A stretch of 64,000 nt of DNA, taken from the NCBI GenBank assembly GCA_963764305.1, contig CAVXSD010000010.1:310001-374000 (forward strand), read 5' to 3'. The position numbers were made by a program, and so were the translations under genes. This DNA comes from Bog-473 sp963764305 (GTDB lineage: Bacteria; Actinomycetota; Acidimicrobiia; Acidimicrobiales; RAAP-2). Positions 53,101-61,459 of the stretch are shown here, one piece after another (the first letter of the stretch is position 1; every line of letters starts with the position of its first letter). The notes under the pieces are model-generated. The model searched no databases and was not told where the DNA came from. It saw only the letters and a list, made by a program, of their open reading frames with translations.

Positions 53101-55858
53101 CCCCCAGGACATGCTGGACCTGGACTTGGACCTGGAGGCGGACCTCGGTGTGGACACCGTCAAGCAGGCCGAGCTGTTCGCCACGGTACGGGAGGCCTAC
53201 GGCATCGCCCGCGATGACAACCTCAAGCTGCGTGACTTTCCCACCCTTGCGCATGTGATCCGCTTCGTGATGGAACGGGCCGGTGGTGTAGCGGCCGCGC
53301 CGGTGGAGAGCACGCCGCCGGTCGAGGCCGCTCCAGTGGCCGGGCCGGACGTCACCGCAGGCCTGGAGTCCTGCGACATGGTGACGCGGAGGGTGCCCGT
53401 CCCCATCCTGCGGCCGCCGCTCGACCTGTGCCGCCCCACCGGGATACAGCTGCATGCCGGTGCTCGTGTCGCGGTGATGCCCGACCGGGGCGGAGCGGGC
53501 GACGCCCTAATAAGGCTCCTCGCCGATCGAGGGGTCGAAGTCCTGGTCATCGACGGAACCTCGACCGCCGAGAACCTCGCAGCTCAGCTGTCCGCCTGGG
53601 CCGGCGCAGGCAGCGTGCAAGGCGTCTACTGGCTACCCGCTCTGGACTCGGAGCCACCGCTGGCCCAGCTGGACATTGCCAGCTGGAAGGAACACCTGCG
53701 AATCAGGGTGAAGCTGCTCGCCGCCACCATGCGATCGCTTTACGAACAGGTGGCATCGTCCCGAACCTTCCTCGTCGTTGGCACCCGTATGGGCGGTCAT
53801 CACGGCTACGACGACAACGGCGCCACGGCCCCCATGGGCGGCGCCGTCACCGGCTTCGCCAAGACCTACAAGCGGGAGCGGCCCGATTGCCTGGTGAAGG
53901 CTGTGGACCTTGCCACCACAGCTGAACCTGGCACTATCGCCACGGCTCTCATCGAAGAGACAGAGCGCGATCCGGGCGCGGTCGAGGTCGGCCGGCGGGA
54001 CGACCTGCGCTGGGCCATCGGCCTGCAGGAACAGGCCGTCGAGGACGGGCGGCCTGGCCTGGCCCTCGGTCCCAACAGCGTGTTCGTCGTCACCGGCGCC
54101 GCTGGCAGCATCGTTTCGGCCATCATTGCTGACCTGGCGCGGGCCTCAGGTGGGACGTTCTACCTCCTCGACCTGGCTCCTGAACCCGATGCCGCACATC
54201 CCGATCTCGAGCGGTTCGTGGTGGACCGTGATGGCCTGAAGCGCGAGCTGTACCAGCGCATGAAGGACCGAGGGGAGAGGCCGACGCCGGCCCTGGCCGA
54301 CCGGGAGCTGGCGGGGATCGAGCGCCAGCGCGCGGCTCTCGACGCCATCATCGCCATTCAGCAAGCAGGCGGTCGCGCCGTGTATCACAGCCTCGACCTG
54401 CGCGACACCGAGGCAGTGGCCAAAGCGCTCGAGGTCGTCCGGGAGGAGCACGGTCGAGTGGACGTACTACTGCACGCCGCCGGTCTGGACATCAGCCGAT
54501 TCCTGGCCGACAAGTCCGACGCCGAATACGACCTGGTCTTCGATGTCAAGAGCGACGGCTGGTTCAATCTCCTCGCCGCCACTCGCGACATGCCCCTGGG
54601 GGCCACGGTCTGCTTCAGTTCCGTGGCGGCGCGCTTCGGCAACGGCGGCCAGACGGACTACAGCGCGGCCAATGACCTGCTGTGCAAGTTCACCTCGAGC
54701 TTCCGCACCACCAGGCCCGGCATTCGCGGCATTGCCATTGACTGGACAGCCTGGAGCGGGATCGGCATGGCCACCCGGGGGTCGATTCCGAAGATGATGA
54801 AGATGGCGGGGATCGACATGCTGGCGCCTGAGGTGGGTGTTCCGTGGGTACGGCGGGAACTGGTACGCGGGGGCCGGCTGGGAGAAGTGCTGGTTGCCGG
54901 CGAGTTGGGGATCCTCACCGAGGAGGCCGACGCCGATAGTGGCCTGGACCGGGCTGCCGTCGGGCTGCTGACCCACGGGCCGATGGTGGGCGAGGTCCGC
55001 AGCATGGGCGTCTTCAGTCCGCTAACGGTCGAGACGGCGCTCGACCCGACCGCGCAGGGCTTCCTTGACGACCACCGCATCGACGGCGTGCCGGTGCTGC
55101 CAGGCGTGATGGGCGTCGAGGCCTTCGCCGAGGTGGCCGCTCTCATGATGCCGGGGTGGCGGGTGGCTTCCATCGACCACGTCACCTTCGTCGCTCCATT
55201 CAAGTTCTACCGGGATGAGCCCCGGCAGATCACCATCGAGGCTTGCCTGACGCCGGAGGGCAACGAGCTGGTCGCCAACTGCCGGCTGATCGGAGTCAGG
55301 ACGCTGGCCAACCAGTCCGAACCGCAGATCACCACCCACTTCACCGGCCGGGTGCGGCTGGCTCGCCAATTGCAGACCGGCGCCTCGACCGCGCCACCAA
55401 TGCCGCCCGACGGAGGCGGGGTGTTCGCTGACGCCATCTACAAGGTGTACTTCCACGGACCCGCGTACCGGGTGCTGGACCGGAGTTGGCGCCAGGGTGA
55501 CCGGCAGATCGGTCTGCTGGCGGAGGGTCTTCCCGCCGACCACCAGCCGCCCGAGCTTCCCCTGCTGACCGCGCCCCGCTTGCTCGAGCTGTGCTTCCAG
55601 ACGGCTGGCATCGGGGAGCTGGGGTCGACGGGCCGGTTGGGGCTGCCGCAGGAGATCGCACGGGTCACCCTGCTCGAGCCGGCCGACGCGACCGGCAGGC
55701 TGTACGCAGTGGTCGAGGCGGGGGCTGATCACTTCGACGCCGAGGTGGTCGACGACGCCGGGCGTATTCGTCTGCGCGTGGAGGGCTACCGCAGCGTGGC
55801 CCTGCCGGCGCCGATGGGCCCCGAGTTGCTCGAGCCGCTGCGAGCCGCAGTGTCCTGA
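49964..55858 (+). CDS. PUFA-synthase-like megasynthase, C-terminal part (KS2-ACPx6-KR-DH)
   Basis: True coding begins near 50005 with DDYYTDRSRREQLATLEAV; the first 15 residues of the open frame are not part of the protein. KS2 keeps Cys (VNAACASTTQ, codon at 50273), SHETYTPARGG and KGLTGHAMGAG, so it may be an active KS rather than a chain-length factor. Six ACP repeats follow (51293-53345), then a KR (VFVVTGAAGSI, SSVAARFGNGGQTDYSAAND, from about 54080), and a hotdog DH whose HRIDGVPVLPG lies near 55074. Each ACP has GVDTVKQAE, so Thr replaces the expected phosphopantetheine Ser. The stop overlaps the carboxylase start (TGATG). Confidence 0.92.
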   Translation: MRRHSPVSTPSPATRDDYYTDRSRREQLATLEAVRASATSRDGADTGALRAELDRHVAALRAEIDAHPYSFDRRFLFRILSMGHSQFAEFIGARGPNTQVNAACASTTQAITVAEDWIRAGRCRRVIVVAADNAASDNLLAWIGAGFLASGAAATDADVEEAALPFDRRRHGMIIGMGAAAIVVEVAEAAEERGIRPIAEVLSGVTANSAFHGTRLDVHHISAEMERLLTEAEQRWGVDRHELAPQTVFVSHETYTPARGGARAAEIASLRSVFGSSADEIVIANTKGLTGHAMGAGIEDVVAVKSLETGLVPPIPNFKETDPELGDLNLSRGGAYPVHYALRLAAGFGSQISMILLRWVPALDGQRHAPDALGYEYRIEDPERWRHWLARVSGHADADVDIVQHQLRVVEATPVEEVPAPVEAAPVESTAPVEAAPVAAAVAEGEVRERVLALVAQKTGYPQDMLDLDLDLEADLGVDTVKQAELFATVREAYGIARDDNLKLRDFPTLAHVIRFVMERAGGVAAAPVESTPPVEAAPVAAPVESTAPVEAAPVAAAVAEGEVRERVLALVAQKTGYPQDMLDLDLDLEADLGVDTVKQAELFATVREAYGIARDDNLKLRDFPTLAHVIRFVMERAGGVAAAPVESTPPVEAAPVAGPVESTAPVEAAPVAAAVAEGEVRERVLALVAQKTGYPQDMLDLDLDLEADLGVDTVKQAELFATVREAYGIARDDNLKLRDFPTLAHVIRFVMERAGGVAAAPVESTPPVEAAPVAGPVESRAPVEAAPVAAAVAEGEVRERVLALVAQKTGYPQDMLDLDLDLEADLGVDTVKQAELFATVREAYGIARDDNLKLRDFPTLAHVIRFVMERAGGVAAAPVESTPPVEAAPVAAPVESTAPVEAAPVAAAVAEGEVRERVLALVAQKTGYPQDMLDLDLDLEADLGVDTVKQAELFATVREAYGIARDDNLKLRDFPTLAHVIRFVMERAGGVAAAPVESTPPVEAAPVAGPVESTAPVEAAPVAAAVAEGEVRERVLALVAQKTGYPQDMLDLDLDLEADLGVDTVKQAELFATVREAYGIARDDNLKLRDFPTLAHVIRFVMERAGGVAAAPVESTPPVEAAPVAGPDVTAGLESCDMVTRRVPVPILRPPLDLCRPTGIQLHAGARVAVMPDRGGAGDALIRLLADRGVEVLVIDGTSTAENLAAQLSAWAGAGSVQGVYWLPALDSEPPLAQLDIASWKEHLRIRVKLLAATMRSLYEQVASSRTFLVVGTRMGGHHGYDDNGATAPMGGAVTGFAKTYKRERPDCLVKAVDLATTAEPGTIATALIEETERDPGAVEVGRRDDLRWAIGLQEQAVEDGRPGLALGPNSVFVVTGAAGSIVSAIIADLARASGGTFYLLDLAPEPDAAHPDLERFVVDRDGLKRELYQRMKDRGERPTPALADRELAGIERQRAALDAIIAIQQAGGRAVYHSLDLRDTEAVAKALEVVREEHGRVDVLLHAAGLDISRFLADKSDAEYDLVFDVKSDGWFNLLAATRDMPLGATVCFSSVAARFGNGGQTDYSAANDLLCKFTSSFRTTRPGIRGIAIDWTAWSGIGMATRGSIPKMMKMAGIDMLAPEVGVPWVRRELVRGGRLGEVLVAGELGILTEEADADSGLDRAAVGLLTHGPMVGEVRSMGVFSPLTVETALDPTAQGFLDDHRIDGVPVLPGVMGVEAFAEVAALMMPGWRVASIDHVTFVAPFKFYRDEPRQITIEACLTPEGNELVANCRLIGVRTLANQSEPQITTHFTGRVRLARQLQTGASTAPPMPPDGGGVFADAIYKVYFHGPAYRVLDRSWRQGDRQIGLLAEGLPADHQPPELPLLTAPRLLELCFQTAGIGELGSTGRLGLPQEIARVTLLEPADATGRLYAVVEAGADHFDAEVVDDAGRIRLRVEGYRSVALPAPMGPELLEPLRAAVS
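51293..53345 (+). repeat. Six tandem ACP-coding repeats, 351-bp period
   Basis: Copies start at 51293, 51644, 51995, 52346, 52697 and 53048, exactly 351 bp (117 residues) apart. Each holds one ACP of about 70 residues and a Pro/Val/Glu/Ala linker (PVESTAPVEAAPV). Copies are nearly identical at the DNA level, including third positions: copy 1 has AAGCAGGCG for AAGCAGGCC, linkers vary between GCCGCG and GCCGGG, and one linker has AGG for ACG. The last unit ends at GCCGGG just before 53347. The minus-strand open frame across this array is a mirror image, not a gene. Confidence 0.97.
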
Positions 55859-58647
55859 TGATGCGCTGCCGCTTCTCCCGCATCGCCATCGTCAACCGGG
55901 GCGAGGCGGCGATGCGCCTTATCCACGCCGTCCAGGAGCTCAACCGGGAGCAGGACAGCCCGGTAGCTGCAGTGGCGCTCTTCACGGAGCCCGACCGTAA
56001 CTCCATGTATGTGCGCTACGCCGATGACGCCGTGTCACTCGGGCCACCCACATTCCTCGACGGCAACGGCCACCCCATGAGCACCTACCTCGACTACGAG
56101 CGACTGGAGCGGGCCCTCGTGGAGGCCAGGGTCGACGCCGCGTGGGTGGGATGGGGATTCGTGGCTGAGCATGCCGCGTTTGCGGAGCTTTGCGAGCGCC
56201 TGCATATTGAGTTCGTGGGTCCTGAGGCGCGAGCGATGCGCCGTCTAGGTGACAAGATCAGCGCCAAGCGCCTCGCCGAGGAGGCTGACGTGCCAGTAGC
56301 GCCCTGGAGCGGCGGCCCGGTCGAGTCCCTGGAGCAGGCCCGTCGTGACGCGGGACGTATCGGCTACCCCCTCATGATCAAGGCGACGGCTGGCGGCGGT
56401 GGCCGCGGCATCCGTCGCGTCCACGAACCAGGTGATCTGGTTGCGGCCTTCGACTCTGCTCGAGCGGAGGCATACAAGTCATTCGGCGACGCCACCGTAT
56501 TCCTGGAGCGGCTGCTGCCTGCGTCGCGGCACATTGAGGTCCAGGTCATTGCGGACCATCACGGTTCCGTCTGGGCCGCGGGCGTGCGCGACTGCACGAT
56601 CCAGCGTCGCAGCCAGAAGGTGATGGAGGAGTCGGGATCGACTGCGCTCACCCAGGCCCAGGACCGGGAGCTCCGCGAGGCGGCGGCCCGCCTGTGCCGG
56701 CTGGCCGGCTACACCAATGCAGGCACGGTCGAGTTCCTCTACGACCCGGCCACCCACGTCTTCTCGTTCATGGAGGTCAATGCCAGGCTCCAGGTCGAGC
56801 ACCCGGTGACCGAAGAGACGACTGGCCTTGACCTGGTCAAGCTCCAGCTCTACGTGGCGGGTGGCGGCCGGCTGCAGGGCGAGCCACCTCCGCCAGTGGG
56901 GCACGCCATCGAGGTTCGGCTCAACGCCGAGGACCCGGAGGCCGGCTTCGCCCCCACCCCGGGCACGGTCGAGCTCCTGCGCCTGCCAAGCGGGCCCGGG
57001 ATCCGCGTCGACACCGGCATCAGCGAGGGTGACACCATCCCCGCCGATTTCGACTCGATGATCGTCAAAATCATTGCCTCGGGCCGCGACCGGCGCGAGG
57101 CACTGGCTCGCGTCGCACGTGCCCTCGCCGAGACGGAGGTGGTCGTGCGATGCGGATCGACCAACCGGTCGTTCCTGCTCGCGTTGGTTGGTCGCCCCGA
57201 GGTGGCGTCGGGCGAGATCGACGTGAGCTGGCTCGACCGGCTGACCGCGACCGGCGCGCACATTCCCCGCCAGCATCGCGGCGTGGCTCTTCTGGTAGCC
57301 GCGGTCGAGGCCTACGACGACGAGTTCTCTGCCGAGCTGGCCCAGTTCTTCTCTTTGGCCGCGAGAGGCCGGGCCCAGGTGAGAGCTTCGGTGGGCCACG
57401 CTGTCCATCTCCGCGCCAGCGGATTCGACTATCACTTCGAAGTTCGTTGCCTGGGCCCATCGCTTTACCGGGTGATGGGCGCCGGTCGGGAGGTCGACCT
57501 GCGTGCGGAGCGGGCTGGGCGCTTTGACCGCCGGGTGTCGTTGGGAGGACGGACCTACCGCGTGTTGTCAGTTGTGCACGGTGTGCGCCACCTGATTGAG
57601 GTGGACGGTGTCGCTCACCAGGTGAGCCGGGACTCGGGTGGGGTGGTGCGGGCGCCGGGACCAGCGGTGGTCATGGCTGTGCTCGTGAAGGTCGGTGACG
57701 AGGTGGCTGTCGGCGACCGGCTGGTGGTGCTCGAGGCCATGAAGACCGAGGTGTCGGTGGTCTCGTCGGCGCACGGGCGGGTGACGGAGGTGCTGGTCGC
57801 GCCGAACGTCCATGTCGGGGCGGCTGCGCCGCTGTTGGAGCTACAGTCGCTGGCGCTCGAGGACAGCGGCGAGGGGAGCCCGCCGGTGGACCTGGACGCC
57901 TACGAAGATGGGGCGCCTGATACCGGTCCCGAGGCTCGCTGCAGCGACGCCCTTGACGCCCTGCGGCGCCAGATGCTCGGCTTCGACTTTGACCCCCGTC
58001 ATTCACAACAGCTGGTGGACTGGTACGCGACGGCATCGAGGCAGCTTGTTCCGGACGACGAGGCCCTCCTGCGGAGCGAGGACCATGCCCTCATTGCCTT
58101 TGCCGATGTCTGTTCGCTGGCGCAGACCCGGCCCGACCCGCACGGATACCCCGGCGAGGAATCGCACAGCTCCCACGAGGACCTGCGGGCCTACCTCCGC
58201 TCCATCGAGCGACGAGGTACGAACCTAGCCGCTTCGTTCCTCGAGAGCCTGCAGTGCTGCCTCGGCCATTACGGTATTCAAGATCTCGAGCCCACGCCCG
58301 AATTTGCGCGAGGCCCTGTTCTGGATGGCAAAGGCGCAGCAGCGGATCGGCGAGCACCTGCCGGCCGTCCAGTCGATCCTCGACCGCCGCTTCGAGCAGA
58401 TCGAGCACATCGCGCCCAAGTCCGAGGACGGCTTCCGCGCCATCCTCGACCGGCTAATCTCCGCCACCCGGCACCGCTTCCCCGATCTGGCTCGCCAGGC
58501 GAGGGAGGTGCGCTACCAACACTTCGAGCGGCCCGAGTTCGAGGCAAGGGAGGCGCTCGCCTACGACGAGGCGGTAGCCCATTTGCACGCCCTGGAGCAC
58601 CCCATGGGAATGGCCCAGCGCGAGCAGCATGTGGCGGCTCTGGTTGA
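55858..58647 (+). CDS. Fused acyl-CoA carboxylase, N-terminal part (biotin carboxylase and BCCP)
   Basis: Start ATG 55858 overlaps the megasynthase stop. Residues 5-460 are a biotin carboxylase: IAIVNRGEAAMRLIHAV, the ATP-grasp glycine loop MIKATAGGGGRGIRRVHE, and FMEVNARLQVEHPVTEETTG. A linker with a BT-like domain follows. Residues 600-660 are a biotin carboxyl carrier domain with the biotinylation motif VLEAMKTEV (Lys codon 57742). After about residue 660 begins the central helical region seen in single-chain acetyl-CoA carboxylases. The frame is lost near base 58300 (after PTPEF), and the sequence goes on in another frame. It supplies malonyl-CoA or a substituted extender for the megasynthase. 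Confidence 0.9.
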   Translation: MMRCRFSRIAIVNRGEAAMRLIHAVQELNREQDSPVAAVALFTEPDRNSMYVRYADDAVSLGPPTFLDGNGHPMSTYLDYERLERALVEARVDAAWVGWGFVAEHAAFAELCERLHIEFVGPEARAMRRLGDKISAKRLAEEADVPVAPWSGGPVESLEQARRDAGRIGYPLMIKATAGGGGRGIRRVHEPGDLVAAFDSARAEAYKSFGDATVFLERLLPASRHIEVQVIADHHGSVWAAGVRDCTIQRRSQKVMEESGSTALTQAQDRELREAAARLCRLAGYTNAGTVEFLYDPATHVFSFMEVNARLQVEHPVTEETTGLDLVKLQLYVAGGGRLQGEPPPPVGHAIEVRLNAEDPEAGFAPTPGTVELLRLPSGPGIRVDTGISEGDTIPADFDSMIVKIIASGRDRREALARVARALAETEVVVRCGSTNRSFLLALVGRPEVASGEIDVSWLDRLTATGAHIPRQHRGVALLVAAVEAYDDEFSAELAQFFSLAARGRAQVRASVGHAVHLRASGFDYHFEVRCLGPSLYRVMGAGREVDLRAERAGRFDRRVSLGGRTYRVLSVVHGVRHLIEVDGVAHQVSRDSGGVVRAPGPAVVMAVLVKVGDEVAVGDRLVVLEAMKTEVSVVSSAHGRVTEVLVAPNVHVGAAAPLLELQSLALEDSGEGSPPVDLDAYEDGAPDTGPEARCSDALDALRRQMLGFDFDPRHSQQLVDWYATASRQLVPDDEALLRSEDHALIAFADVCSLAQTRPDPHGYPGEESHSSHEDLRAYLRSIERRGTNLAASFLESLQCCLGHYGIQDLEPTPEFARGPVLDGKGAAADRRAPAGRPVDPRPPLRADRAHRAQVRGRLPRHPRPANLRHPAPLPRSGSPGEGGALPTLRAARVRGKGGARLRRGGSPFARPGAPHGNGPARAACGGSG

Positions 58648-61459
58648 GTGCCCCCAACCTCTGAAGAACTTCCTCACCCAACAGTTCGAGGGTGCCAGCG
58701 CCACCGGCCGGCGCGCCATGCTCGAGACCCTTACCCGCCGCTATTACCGGATACGCAGCCTGGAGGGCTTCACTTTTGTCTCCTCCGAAGGGACCGACAT
58801 TGCCATGGCGCAGTACGACCATGAGGGAATACGCAAACAGCTCTTCACCACCTTTGCCCGATATGACGGCATAGGCCAGTCCATGGGCGACGTCGCGCCC
58901 CTTCTGGGCGACGTGCCCGACGGGTGCGACGTCGTCATCGACCTCTACGTGTGGCGTCCGGAGCGACCACACGACGACGAGGCCACCGCTCGGGAGCTGC
59001 AGGCTCTGCTGGCGGGTGCCGCATTCCCGCATCGAGTGCGCCGCCTCGTGGTGGCCATCAGCGCGCCAGGGTTGGGTCTGGGGATGGCGGGTACCCAGCA
59101 CTTCACCTTCCGCCAGACGCCGGGCGGTAGCTACCAAGAAGACACGCTCTATCGCGGCTTCCATCCGATGATGGGGGAGCGCCTGCGGCTTCAGCGACTG
59201 TGTAACTTCCGCCTCGCCCGGCTGCCGTCGGTGGAGGACGTGTATCTGTTTTCCGGCATCGCCCACCAGAACCCGAGCGACGAGAGGTTGTTCGCGCTGG
59301 CCGAAGTGCGCGACGTCAGCCCGGTGCGCGACGACGCCGGGTGCGCCGCGCGACTGCCCGGCGTCGAGCGAAAGCTGGGCCAGGCCCTGGCCGGGATGCG
59401 AGCCCACCATTCGGCGCGTCCACCCGAGCGTCGCCTGCACATGAACCGTGTCCTGCTCTACGTGTGGCCGGTGCCCGAGCTGACCGCCGCCGACTTGCAT
59501 GGCATCGTGCACCGGCTGGCGCCGGACATCGAAGGCCTCGGAATTGACGAGGTGGTGCTACGGGTCTGCTTGTCGCAAGCCTGGGCCGCGGACGCGCACG
59601 AAACGACGGTCCAGCTGTCCAACCCTACCGGGGCCGGGTTCGTCGTGCGCTTCCTCCCGGCCTCCGAGGAGCCGTTACCGCCGCTCACTGACTACGAGCA
59701 GCGGGTCGACGCCCTGCGCCGGCACGGCCTTGTCTACCCCTACGAGCTCATCAAGATGCTCACCGCCTCGGGCGATGACGAGCACGGGGAGTTTCCACCC
59801 GGACAGTTCGTCGAGTACGACTTCGACGACGACGTCAACCTGGTGCCTGTGCTCCGCGAGCACGGGCACAACTCGGCAAGCGTCGTGGTGGGGATCCTTC
59901 GCACCGTCATGCCGACCTATCCCGAGGGAATGGCCCGAGTGACGTTGATGGGTGACCCCAGCAAAGGGCTCGGATCGTTGGCGGAACCGGAATGCCGGCG
60001 CATCATCGCGGCTATCGACCTGGCCGCCGCGCTCGAATTGCCGGTCGAGTGGTTCGCGTTGTCGGCAGGAGCAAAGATCGCCATAGACAGCGGCACTGAG
60101 AACATGGACTGGATCGCGAGGGTGCTGCGGCGCATTGTCGAGTTCACCCAGGCCGGTGGCGAGATCAACGTGGTGGTGGCAGGCATCAACGTCGGCGCGC
60201 AGCCCTACTGGAACGCAGAAGCGACGATGCTGATGCACACGCGAGGCATTCTGGTCATGACTCCGGAGTCGGCCATGGTCCTCACCGGCAAACAGGCGCT
60301 CGAGTACTCCGGGGGCGTGTCGGCCGAGGACAACCAGGGTATCGGTGGCTACGAACGGGTGATGGGCCCCAATGGCCAGGCCCAGTACTGGGCGCCGGAC
60401 ATCCCGGGCGCCTGCCACATCCTCCTACGCCACTACGAGCACACCTATATCGCGCCGGGCGAGCGCTTCCCGCGCCAGGCCGCCACGACCGACCCGGTCG
60501 ACCGCGACGTCCGGAGCTACCCCCATGAGGGATCGGGATTCTCGGTTGTGGGCGAGGTCTTCACCGAAGAGGCGAACCCGGCGCGAAAGCAGCCCTTCGA
60601 CATCCGGTCGGTCATGCGAGCGGCTATCGACCAGGACCACCCCCCCCTCGAGCGGTGGGCCGGCTTCCGCCACGCCGAGAGCGCGGTGGTCTGGGACGCT
60701 CACCTTGGTGGGTGGCCGGTGTGCCTGATTGGCGTGGAGTCTCGGCCGCTGCCGCGCTGGGGATTCGTGCCTGCCGATGGGCCCGATCTCTGGACGTCTG
60801 GAACTTTGTTCCCGCTGTCCTCCAAAAAGGTGGCTCGGGCCGTGAACGCGGCGAGCAACAACCGCCCGCTGTTGGTGCTGGCTAACCTCTCGGGTTTCGA
60901 CGGCTCCCCCGAGTCGATGGACAAGCTGCAGCTTGAGTATGGCGCCGAGATCGGCCGGGCCGTGGTCAACTTCCGTGGCCCGCTGGTCTTCTGCGTGGTG
61001 TCCCGCTACCACGGAGGGGCGTTCGTCGTCTTTTCGGCCGCGCTCAACGACGAACTCGAGGTCGTCGCCCTCGAGGGCTCGTTCGCGTCGGTCATCGGAG
61101 GCACCCCAGCCGCTGCAGTCGTCTTCGCGCGCGAGGTCGACGCACGCGCCGCCGCCGACCAGGGTGTGCAAGAGCTGCGGGCAAGAATTGCCAGTGCCGA
61201 GGGGGCCGAGAAGACGCGGCTGCGGGCCCAGGAGGCAGCGGTCTATGACGCGGCTCGATCGGAGAAGCTGGGTGAGGTGGCGGGCGAGTTCGACCGCGTC
61301 CACAGCGTCGAACGGGCCCGCGCCGTGGGCTCCGTACATCGCATCATCCCGGCGGTGGAGCTGCGCCCGTACCTGGTGGCCGCGGTCGAGCGGGGCATCG
61401 AACGGCACACTCGTGGCGTGGACAAGGTGACCGTCACCCTCCCGGCCGAGACAGCGTGA
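58304..61459 (+). CDS. Fused acyl-CoA carboxylase, C-terminal part (central region and carboxyltransferase)
   Basis: Coding resumes with LREALFWMAKAQQRIGEHLP, one base out of frame with the biotin-carboxylase part, so one chain of about 1,867 residues is broken by a single shift near 58300. The carboxyltransferase lies at about residues 480-960 of this frame. It has VTLMGDPSKGLGSLAEPECR, VEWFALSAGAKIAIDSGTEN, NVVVAGINVGAQPYWNAEAT, LTGKQALEYSGGVSAEDNQG and a C-terminal RGPLVFCVVSRYHGGAFVVF with the expected acyl-CoA and carboxybiotin oxyanion glycines. The order BC-BCCP-central-CT on one chain is like eukaryotic acetyl-CoA carboxylase and unlike the split AccA/AccD enzymes common in actinobacteria. 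The stop overlaps the PPTase start. Confidence 0.9.
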   Translation: MREALFWMAKAQQRIGEHLPAVQSILDRRFEQIEHIAPKSEDGFRAILDRLISATRHRFPDLARQAREVRYQHFERPEFEAREALAYDEAVAHLHALEHPMGMAQREQHVAALVECPQPLKNFLTQQFEGASATGRRAMLETLTRRYYRIRSLEGFTFVSSEGTDIAMAQYDHEGIRKQLFTTFARYDGIGQSMGDVAPLLGDVPDGCDVVIDLYVWRPERPHDDEATARELQALLAGAAFPHRVRRLVVAISAPGLGLGMAGTQHFTFRQTPGGSYQEDTLYRGFHPMMGERLRLQRLCNFRLARLPSVEDVYLFSGIAHQNPSDERLFALAEVRDVSPVRDDAGCAARLPGVERKLGQALAGMRAHHSARPPERRLHMNRVLLYVWPVPELTAADLHGIVHRLAPDIEGLGIDEVVLRVCLSQAWAADAHETTVQLSNPTGAGFVVRFLPASEEPLPPLTDYEQRVDALRRHGLVYPYELIKMLTASGDDEHGEFPPGQFVEYDFDDDVNLVPVLREHGHNSASVVVGILRTVMPTYPEGMARVTLMGDPSKGLGSLAEPECRRIIAAIDLAAALELPVEWFALSAGAKIAIDSGTENMDWIARVLRRIVEFTQAGGEINVVVAGINVGAQPYWNAEATMLMHTRGILVMTPESAMVLTGKQALEYSGGVSAEDNQGIGGYERVMGPNGQAQYWAPDIPGACHILLRHYEHTYIAPGERFPRQAATTDPVDRDVRSYPHEGSGFSVVGEVFTEEANPARKQPFDIRSVMRAAIDQDHPPLERWAGFRHAESAVVWDAHLGGWPVCLIGVESRPLPRWGFVPADGPDLWTSGTLFPLSSKKVARAVNAASNNRPLLVLANLSGFDGSPESMDKLQLEYGAEIGRAVVNFRGPLVFCVVSRYHGGAFVVFSAALNDELEVVALEGSFASVIGGTPAAAVVFAREVDARAAADQGVQELRARIASAEGAEKTRLRAQEAAVYDAARSEKLGEVAGEFDRVHSVERARAVGSVHRIIPAVELRPYLVAAVERGIERHTRGVDKVTVTLPAETA

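Noticed and set aside
50954..53455. Minus-strand open frame of 833 codons across the ACP array
   Set aside because: It is the mirror of a GC-rich tandem repeat, has no family-like sequence, and lies opposite a certain megasynthase.
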